Assembly: GCA_001599595.1 (NCBI GenBank)
Contig: BCHH01000002.1
Span: 782,390-846,389, forward strand
Reading direction: 5' to 3'
DNA from: Beverwykella pulmonaria
Taxonomy: Eukaryota > Ascomycota > Dothideomycetes > Pleosporales > Melanommataceae
DNA length: 64,000 bases
The translations under genes and the position numbers were made by a program. Positions 55,635 to 64,000 of the stretch are shown piece after piece (position 1 is the first letter of the stretch; each line of letters begins with the position of its first letter). The notes under the pieces are model-generated. The model was given only the letters and a program-made list of their open reading frames with translations. It did no database searches and was not told the origin of the DNA.

Positions 55635-57287
55635 AACAGCTGATCGATGGTCAGGTAAAAAGCTTGGTAAAAGAGATTCAGCATGTGAGGGCGTCCATAA
55701 AAAACGCTAATATAGGAAAAAGCAAGAAGTGCAGCGCACTACAGGTTATCATTCTCCGAGCAACTACTTATAACGGCAGAGTTAAATGCAGATGGAGAGA
55801 GGGGCAAAACGGGAGAAACAGTCGTTTAACGATTCAGACTCGTCAAGAAGAATTTCTTGAGGGCAAGAAGCGACTTAGAGTTTGGGATAAAGTTCGTGGC
55901 AGAATGCGCGGCAAGCCACCCATGACATGTTGCTGATTTCATAGGCCCAGAAAGGGACAGCTGAGGAACGTCGCTACGCCAGCCCTATGTACGTAATCGA
56001 AGCTACACTAGAAGCTCTTAGTGCCTACGACGCTACCGAATGTTAAGTACGAAGGCCGGCTATGAACAATTTTACTGCACTCACAGATTTCGTTTGGAGA
56101 AGTGGCGTGTTCAGTGGCAAGCAGAGTCTATTCATGACCTCCCTTGTATATGAACTCCACACCCAAAAATAATAATGTGTCGCTTCTCACATATGATGTA
56201 TCTACACCATTAGAAGGTATGAACGAGCTGCTTCGCTCGCTACCGAACAGACTATATTGTATTAGCCTTCCCTCTGAGTTCCTGACTAGCAACTTGCGGG
56301 GAAATGGCTAAGACAAAGTAGCTGGAGCTAAAGTTCGGTATTAAGTTTGGGAGGTGGAATCTATGAAAATGCTATAGGCTCCACCACAGGTGGCAACGTG
56401 ACGGAATTTTGGAACATTCCACGTCCCAGGGTACCGGGCCCACTAAGATGCTAACTATCACTGTCGAAGACCGTTCGTGACATTATTCATCCACGTGGGC
56501 CAACGCTTCCCGTTGCTTCAGCAAGCACATAGAGTTTTCATTCCTATAATAGCGTGTCACTAAAGCAAATGATAGGCCATATTACAACTTAAAACTATAT
56601 GCGGTGACGTTAGTACAACGTTGAAGCACAGCCATCCTGCAACACTCCAACTCAGTACTAATCAATTCAGATAAAAAGATCCAATTACTACGTAGCTATC
56701 AATATAATCCTTATTATTGGAGTGTCTACCGTGAGAATTTCCCTCACTTAATCCCTCATCATTAGATCATCTCAGCCGCAATACGCATCTTTAAACTTAG
56801 CCTCCTCGTTCGGTAACAGCAGTTTGAACAACAGCTGAATAGTACCATGTTTGAGATTGGCTTAGATGTACCTTATTTAGCTCCTAGTTGTTTCCCTAAG
56901 ATTCACCAATATATTCAGGGGAGGGGATCAGCTAATGATACTGTCAGCACCTATCTAAGTGAACAGACAAGGTTGCATTGTATTCCTAAGCTATCAGAAG
57001 AAATGTGTAAGGGAGAAGAGGAGGTCAGGGGCTAGTAGATATACCATAGTTGAGGCTCGTACGCGTTGCTATGGCTTGTTCGCGGAATCCGTGTTGCCAT
57101 GACTCGCTCGCGGGATCCGTGGTGTCATGGCTCGTTCGCGGGATCTGTGCTGCTATGCTTGTTCACCAGATCTGTAAACAAGGCTGGAAGATTGATCAAA
57201 CAGGGCTAGCCCATCACAGCCCACTACTACTAAGATTTGCTTATTAGTGTTCCTAGGCTCGATAATAGAACTCGGCTTAACGATCAA
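55635..57287. other. Repeat-like intergenic DNA
   Basis: AT-rich with only short frames. No gene was recognised. A four-copy tandem repeat lies at 57065-57175. Confidence 0.5.
57065..57175. repeat. 28-bp tandem repeat, four diverged copies
   Basis: Units at 57065-57092, 57093-57120, 57121-57148 and 57149-57175 share g.tg.catg.ctcgttcgcg and a ggatcc/tgt end. Differences are mostly transitions. Confidence 0.9.
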
Positions 57288-57720
57288 ATACTGCGCCGTA
57301 GCAAAGTGCTACTTTGCGCGAATATACCACTGGCATGGGTGGAAGGCTCAGATGCATGGTGCAGGGAACAGGACTTGGTTTCTCTGTCAGCTGCTTGCTT
57401 CGTCATCACTCAACGCAGCATATATATATGGATCCGAATAGGACGCCCAAAAAATATGGGATCACGAACACCATCATCACGACACGAACCGACCCCCAAC
57501 GAGATCACGAATGCTTCATCTGTTTTTCATCACACCTTCATCTTTCATTTGGTTTGGTAGCTAGATAGAACGAAATTGCAAACAGTCTACTGCCAAACCT
57601 CCATCTTGATTCTCTGTCCTTCAGTGCATTGCTGCTTCGGACATCGCATGGCTGCGAGTCGCCCTCCTACCCCCGTGTGATAGATATTTCTATCACACAC
57701 ACCTTTCCTCCACTGCAATA
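57288..57720 (-). repeat. Dispersed repeat, copy B (inverted)
   Basis: Reverse complement of the family seen at 46615-47071. Shared words include tcagtgcattgctgcttc, gcgactcgcagccatg (read inverted) and the ctgcgccgtag end. Confidence 0.85.
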
Positions 57721-58518
57721 CCAGCCTTTTTTAATCATTTTTACTATACATCCCCCCGGCACAATAAATAAATACTAGGAATAGAAACAATATATTGCGC
57801 TTTCCTTTAAAAATAAGTTGCAATTTATCAGCAGCAGTGCGTCTGCTTAACGTAGACATCAATAATTAAGTGTTATCAGCTTTTGTATGCTTCTCTAGAT
57901 TTCAGTATGCCCTGTGCAAGGAGGACAAAGATCCCTCCTCGAACTCGTGTCTCTTATACACCTATGATTTTGCCGCATCTCTCGCTCTCGCCATTCGCCC
58001 TTCATTCACCTTGTCTTTGTGACTCATTACCCGATCCAACCCCAGCGAGGATTTTATACCGGTAATTTAAAAGTCTCCGGAGTGCGCGGAGGGGTGAAGC
58101 ATACGTTTCCACCTGATGTTCATGCTTGAGTGCGCAAGATGGCATTTGACCGCCAACATGCTCAGATTCTCACCAATGCACGTTTCCAGACAAGGATCAA
58201 GAATTTATGACGCATACGAAGGAGCAAGGGCGGTGTATTTTGTGACCCAGGTCGCACAGCAACGCGAAGTACTTGCTCAAGCTTACTATGGTTACATAAT
58301 AGCATATATGTGGGGGAAACAACAACTGGTTGATAACTGGTTAGAGAGTGGCTGAAAGTGTATATACCCAATAGGAGCTTATAGAATACATTACTGATGC
58401 AACACATGACAAGAGAGTAGAGTTGGCTGAAAATATATGTAATATAATTGGTATTAAGATCTATAACGTTATTGTAACTCTGGACAGCTTTATTATCGGA
58501 AACCTTCTCGAGTGACAC

Positions 58519-58648
58519 TGTAAAAAAGGTGTGAATGAGAAGGTACCAAGACGTATGTGGTGTATAAAATATGTACAGCTAATATATATATGACGGACTG
58601 ATTAGTCGGTGACATATCTACGAGACTGTACAGTGTCCTGGGCCTACA
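58519..58648 (-). repeat. Old solo LTR of the same Copia family
   Basis: Read on the minus strand it starts TGTAGGCCCAGGACAC and contains CGACTAATCAGTCCGTCA, then TATATATAT and AGCTGTACAT, ending in TTTTTTACA. Order and spacing match the 133-bp LTR at 41931-42063, with many substitutions. The TGTA..TACA ends are kept; a target duplication is not visible. Confidence 0.85.
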
Positions 58649-58832
58649 GTTTAACGATCAGAGAATACAGCATGTGCGCTTTGAATTGGTTGATGCGATT
58701 CTGTCACGTGTCGCATGTGTTCTACCATATGTCCTATTCTAACTAGCTCCCCTTCACGGGTATATATAGTTGTCGTGCGAGCAGTCAGCAGGGAGGATCA
58801 AATGATCTTCGGGTGACATTCACAAAGAAGAT

Positions 58833-59129
58833 GAGGTATGGCAGTAGATTGTTGCAATTTCGTTCTTTCTAGCTACCAAAGGGAAGAAAGAAAGATGGCA
58901 TGCAAGATAGAAGAAATTCTCGTGGTATAGTTAGAGTGAGGGTGGTGTGTGTGGATGATCCCTGGAGGGGCAAGGTGTTTGGATGCCCATATATATACCG
59001 CGTTGAAATGATGACGAAGCAAGCAGCTGACAGAGAAACCAAGACACTTTCCCTACACCATAAATCCAAGCCTTCAACCAGTACCCAAGGTGGATTCGGG
59101 CAAAGTAGCTCTTCGCTACGGCGCATTAT
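58833..59129 (+). repeat. Dispersed repeat, copy C (5' truncated)
   Basis: Matches copies A and B from ggcagtagattgttgcaatt to ctacggcgcattatc. All three keep a minus-strand frame with LVSLSAACFVI. Confidence 0.85.
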
Positions 59130-59254
59130 CGTGACGGATTCCATGAACTCAAAATCGGACTCGGTATGCACTTTGGAAATACAAACACCGAATGGAGGTG
59201 CATGAGGGATATCAAGCGTATTACTGTTATTTTTGGTCGATGAATGTGTTGCAC

Positions 59255-61580
59255 CTATCTGCAGTGCACTGGAAACTCATTCCGCCGGAGATCATATCTA
59301 GGATGCGACCTTGGGTTGTCTCTTTGCATCTCTGCCATTGCGTCTTCATCTTCTACTGTTTCAGTTCGATTGTGATATGTATTCTCCGATCTTGGTGTCT
59401 GGGAGGTAGTAGCAGAACTCATATTAGCAGCAGATCCTTTCGTTTGCGTGCAGACGATTGTTTCCACTTGGCGACTAGGTTCCGAGTTTCGTGGACCGGG
59501 GGGTGCGGTTTCCGCTGGCAATTCAGGTCTTTGTTCAATAGAAGGATCTGCCACAGGTGGCTCCTCTTGGATTGGATATATCACGGCCAATGGGTAGCAA
59601 ATCTCTTCAAGACCCAGGATGAACTCAGGCTTAAGCCTCCATCTGTTGTTAAAGGTCATCTCATACGGGTGCTTCTTGATCCACCGTATCCACTTGTTGA
59701 TCACTTTTTCGAAATCTTCTAATGAACCTTCAAACCACTCACGGTGGTGTTTAAGCTGACTCCTGGTTTTACAAGTTGTGCATTCGATTTGCCTTCGCAG
59801 CCCTTTAAGTTCAGCATGTATGAGCTTTTCCACCCTCTTGGCATGGGGAATCTTCAATTCCCAAGTCTCCCCCTGGTAGTAATGTGTACGCTTACATGTT
59901 TTATTCCATTCTTTCAATCTTTTCTCCTGGTCCCTTTCGGTGGTTCCGATTTTTCGGATGCGAAAATTGCTATAGTGCCCGAAGATGTATATATAGCCCT
60001 CCTTTAATTCAGTCGGCGTAAGCATGTCCCACATGACCTCCTGTACGGCTTCGCTAATCGAAAGCTTTTTTCTTCTCTGAGGTTGCCATTCGTCGAAGCG
60101 CTCAATCGGACATGAGTTGGTCCGTCTCGGCTGCCTCGGACCAGAGAGCGGCGAACCGATAGTCCCGCTTGCATGGGATCTCAGACTACGCTCAACACTG
60201 GCCGGAGGCCAGATCACCTTTTCCAAGAAGGGAATTTTTTCGGCGCTATCGCCGAATTTTAATTCTTGCGAGTCGGACTGGACTCTCGACCACTGTTCAA
60301 GACATCCTTTGAGAGTTCCCAACCCGTCTGCGCGCATAGCTGCGGTGAAATGTGTTTCACATAGTACGAACGGTAAAACGGATCTGATATCGTGGATGAA
60401 GTCGTCAAATCTTTTTTGTTGAATGAACTCTTGAAGATTTCTTCGCATGAAGGAAGTGTCTTTTAGGAATGTATTTGCTGCAGAAAAGAACCAAGGTACC
60501 GCGGCACATCTGGCATACGGTGGTCTTTGATTCTTTGAAGCCACGCACAACGTCATATTATCTTTGAGCCTCTCCAGAAACGCATGGGGAATTATTTCGT
60601 CCTGTATAATGTTTCTCGTTATCTCCTTTGACTCCTCCGGAGCTGACTCTTCTGGGATTCTAAGCTTATTGTCAACGCTTTCCTGTTGTTCAGCATAGAT
60701 CTTGTATTCCTCTATGTCCTCCTGCTTCACAATCGCCTGCACCTGCGAGTTATTCATAGCATCAAAAAGATCCCTTTCAATAAATGGGTCGTCTTCGATT
60801 TGGGCTTTTGTCAGTCCGTTCTGCAGGAATAATCCTGTGGCGTCTTCGTGAGGGGCATTCGCATTTGCTTCAAACAGACAATTTCTATTTTAGCAATCTC
60901 ACTTAAACGCAATTGAATGAACGGCACATACTTTTTAGATGGTGGATATCCTTGTCTCCATAAAACAACTTAGCTCCCGATGTGATCTTTGGGAAGTAAC
61001 TCCCTCGTCTAGTTTCGGTGTTATCGACCTCATCTTGCTCTTCGCCATCAAGACATTGCGTCCCATTTCTCATTGCCGCTGCGCGAGCTCTATTGTTCCA
61101 TGGTGATTTCTGTGCTTTATAACTTCTACTGACGAAGCCACTTTCGGTTGGTGGGGTGAAAGGCGTGCCGCCCTCAAAACTTCCTTCCGACGCGGATGAG
61201 GCGGTACTTCCGGGGGTTGGCAACATTATAGGCGACGGAGGCTCGAAGATACCATATCCAGAGGTTTGAGAAAACCTATTCGTTGAAGCTCCTAAAGCGC
61301 TAGAAACCGCTTGTTCTGGAGGAGCGACAATAGTAGGAATTTCAACTTCCCTTTGCCGTTGAACTACTGTTGCAAAGTGATCCAAACGAGTGGAGGTTTC
61401 GGCGAAAGAAGGTCGAGAATCCTTATTTGGATGGACATTGTTGCTTGCTGACGGTATCGAATCGTTCGAATGTTCATGTTTAAGTCTGGGCGTGGGTGTG
61501 GTCCTCGTTTGATGGAGGAAGCGTCTGTACAGTAGCAAAGTGATGACACTGGACAAGAGGTATACAACAATAGTAGACAT
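59255..61580 (-). CDS. T5orf172-domain (GIY-YIG superfamily) protein with N-terminal membrane segment
   Basis: Exons 61580-60932 and 60867-59255 encode 753 aa; the intron is 64 nt (GTATGT..TTTGAAG). The start MSTIVVYLLSSVITLLLYRRF gives one membrane helix; an in-frame ATG 25 codons upstream is possible. A long Ser/Pro-rich part follows, then a helical region (IIPHAFLERLKDNMTLCVA..FFSAANTFLK). The T5orf172 domain starts at GYIYIFGHYSNFRIRKIGTTERDQEKRLKEWNKTC and runs through HAKRVEKLIHAELKGLRRQIECTTCKTRSQLKHHREWFEG. The YIYIFG..KIG strand pair and conserved Glu/His fit the GIY-YIG fold. Such proteins are numerous in Pezizomycotina, with no known function. The C-terminal tail is disordered. Confidence 0.88.
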
Positions 61581-63841
61581 TTTCTGGTTAGCATTTCGAG
61601 TCTTGGAGAGGCACCCCGCGAGATACATATATTCTACACTCAAAGGACGTAGCACGGGCCCTGCCCCTGCATCAACTCTGGCGAAAAGCCCCGGATACGT
61701 GTTGGAGATGCAGCAGAAACACGATGTGCCATTATTAATAGCACAGGGTACGCGTGGAGTATGTGCCAGAATTAGGTGTCATATTTGTGGAAACCCACGT
61801 TCAAATGCCACTATCAAAAGCCGACCTAATGCAAGTCTGCATCACATGCAACCCTTCAGAAACGCCGAATATAGCTACAAAGGTGTCCGAAGGAATACAG
61901 AAGGCTGGGAAGTAGGAATGTAGCCGGAGGCTGGCTGCCAAGGACTACGCCGCATACTCAGCAACCACACCTGCTAAATGGCAACGGGACCTGCTTCAGA
62001 GATGCATGCAGGAGGCTGGGAAGCTGATAGATAGCCGGAGGCCGAAAACGTGGGGGAGACTTGTTGCCAAGGACTACGCCGCATACTCTTTCTGCAACCG
62101 CACCTGCCAAAATGAGCAACAGCTCCTGCATCCGAGAGCGTTTCTTTCTCCATTTCTCCGGTGCTTGATTCACAAGCTGAGCCCACCAAAAATCGACGCA
62201 CAAGGAGTGGTAAGTGTTAGATCTCACAGTTATCAGCGGGTAGTACTATATATGAGCATCCGTGTTGCATAAAAGTCCCCTCTGCGTACAGGAAACGTGG
62301 TACTTCCAAGTCTGACTGCAACCCATCTGGGCACGCTATCGTGTACAAGTGAGTGACATGTCCAACATATATCCAAGGAGAGTATGAGACCCCAAAAAAA
62401 AGAGGCAATCGAAGTTGAACCCTCAGGCCCATCCTTGGCCATGGCGCCCGAGTCTCGGACTCGGTTCGCAAGACCTACCCGATCGAGTGGAGTTTCAGGG
62501 TCAATGATATCGGTCGCATGCGTACGAGGGATCTGAGCAAACTCATTGCTGACTGGCGAAAAGGGAAGGAAGAGAGCTAGCTAGCTAGGTGCGGACGAAG
62601 TTGAGCACATGTATTAGTAAATTTTAGAAGTTCACAAATCCGAGTCAGGTATATTCTAAACAATCAATGCTTTTTGTGGTGGCTGTAAGCCTCATTGATT
62701 TGTGCTGGCATTCGCGTCGTGGAGCAATTCTGGCGCGTTGAGTATAAAGGGTCATTCGGGGAACGTTGTAGGGTTCCGTAGCAAGCCACACACTCAACAT
62801 CGCACAAACTTGCTGGCCGAGCATATATGAGCTGCAATTAGTCCTTGGGCTGGTACGGCGAGAACGCTCCTTCGCCGGGCAGAAGATACGTATATGTTGC
62901 CTCTTCTTACAACCAAGATGTAAATATCAAGCCTATTATATCCCTTACATTCTCTTGTCCCACGCAAGGTCCTTTACGACCGTTCATCATATTTGCTCTC
63001 TGCATTTCTCTTCTCTAGACCTTTTCACGGCCTTTCTTTCAGTCATTTCCTTCTCATAGACCTGTTCAACTATCTAAACTTTCACAACGCGGGCAGCTGC
63101 GCTGTTTGCCATTGGGGCCAAGCTCGGCCTCAACATCTTGGAGGTACATGCGGATGTTCAGGGTTGCTAGTTGTAGTCACGTCGCTACTCGATACGACAT
63201 TACCCATCCAGGTTCCTGGATACCGGCTGTGATTCCTATCGGGGTATCATTCATGCCTTCTATTTTCTAACCCAGGGCCTGAGGAAACATGTGGAGAGAC
63301 TTTCGATTGTCAATTTAGAGAAAAGGCTTTTTTTAGGCTGAGGAGTACCACAAGGAATTAGAGGGTTTACAGTAATCGACTAGGGTACGATGAGTGCAGG
63401 CCCCTGCAGGTTATATAAAGATCTCCGGGATTAGTTGTATCGAGGGCGAATGCGAGAACAAGTCTTACGTTCTCGATTTAGAATTGGCAATTAGGAATAG
63501 AAGCATCGTGGATTTATTGAGAAAAATGGATGGAGTAAGAACGCAATGACCAAGTGTGAGAGTAAGTAGCAAGGAGATAGGAAAGTTGAGCCGAACTACT
63601 ATTACGGAATATACTAGGTTGCCAAAAAGTCATTTGTCTGCAACATCATCTACTGGAAAAGTCGTAGTGAAGATCTAACTTCTCTAACAAAGTAAGTATG
63701 TAGCAAGGCAGACGCAACGAATATCAGCACGGTGAGAACAATAATTCTAATCCTGCAAAGCCGTGCAGTAGCTACCGTAGTAAATTTTCCGTCCTAGCAT
63801 ATCTAGCGAGAAACTGAAGCGATTTTTCCCTGCCGAGTCTG
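61581..63841. other. Intergenic, no confident gene
   Basis: No domain-bearing frame. A direct duplication lies at about 61902-62100 (listed separately). The remainder shows nothing recognisable. Confidence 0.5.
61902..62100. repeat. Diverged direct duplication
   Basis: An identical 24-mer starting tgccaaggactacgccgc occurs at 61936-61959 and 62065-62088. In both copies it is preceded by aggctgggaag and atagccggagg-like words and followed by gcaacc(a/g)cacctgc. Confidence 0.85.
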
Positions 63842-64000
63842 CTACTCGTAAAACATATCCACCTGAGGTTGATCAACGTGCTCACTCGAGAGACCACAGT
63901 GACCTATCAAGCGCCCGTTCTTCTCTCGCGTACACTCTTCAAATGCGCCCCACATCAAGGGCTTTGTCCAAGCCTCGTCTTCCTCTAGCCTGGAATGACA
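63842..64000 (-). CDS. C-terminal end of a gene cut by the right edge
   Basis: The frame is open for 52 codons from the window end to a TAG at 63844-63842. It reads RLEEDEAWTKPLMWGAF, then EECTREKNGRLIGHCGLSSE and ends in VDMFYE. Balanced charged composition suggests real coding sequence. The family is not recognised; a HET-type or other accessory protein is possible. Confidence 0.4.
   Translation of the reverse strand, partial: CHSRLEEDEAWTKPLMWGAFEECTREKNGRLIGHCGLSSEHVDQPQVDMFYE

Noticed and set aside
57060..57180. Tandem repeats considered as a CRISPR-like array
   Set aside because: The units are directly adjacent with no spacers, and the genome is eukaryotic.

Overview
The window is nuclear DNA of a filamentous ascomycete (Pezizomycotina; a dothideomycete-like fungus is my inference). 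The evidence is short spliceosomal introns of about 46-70 nt with GT..AG ends, fungal families (Gds1, Oms1, UstYa/DUF3328, fungal rhodopsin-like membrane proteins, HVA1 TUDOR), and transposon relics in which CAA, CAG and TGG codons have become stops, as repeat-induced point mutation (RIP) would cause. Exon coordinates were derived by hand from splice sites and reading-frame continuity, and each multi-exon CDS listed with exact exons sums to a multiple of three.

Region 1 (1-24.3 kb) is ordinary housekeeping sequence. It holds a left-edge gene fragment, a Gds1 winged-helix protein, the mitochondrial methyltransferase Oms1, a sarcosine/fructosyl-amine oxidase-type flavoenzyme, TATA-binding protein (4 exons), the RNA helicase Rrp3 divergent from the Brix protein Ssf1 across a 171-bp promoter, a PCI-like protein, a PAQR/IZH receptor, an HVA1 TUDOR protein and an MFS monocarboxylate-type transporter.

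Region 2 (24.3-42.2 kb) is accessory and transposon-rich. It holds a decayed NACHT/ankyrin gene, an F-box gene, LTR-like sequence, a RIP-degraded Tc1/mariner-type transposase with a 426-bp nested insertion, a Tad-like LINE remnant, and a complete Ty1/Copia element (36487-42063). The Copia element has identical LTRs, a GATGC target duplication and a primer site matching the initiator tRNA-Met anticodon arm. It sits inside the first exon of an otherwise open host gene.

Region 3 (42.5-55.7 kb) carries an amino acid/choline-type permease, two fungal rhodopsin-like seven-helix proteins, a 59-aa secreted peptide with a C-terminal KKR site, a UstYa-like oxidase with both HXXHC motifs, and a proline-iminopeptidase-like hydrolase. 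The set resembles a small Kex2-processed RiPP locus. That is the most interesting hypothesis here, but it is inference.

Region 4 (55.7-64 kb) is repeat-rich. It contains copies of a dispersed roughly 450-bp repeat, a 28-bp tandem repeat, an old solo LTR of the same Copia family, a two-exon T5orf172 (GIY-YIG superfamily) protein with an N-terminal membrane segment, and the C-terminal end of a gene cut by the right edge. No rRNA, convincing tRNA or CRISPR array was seen.
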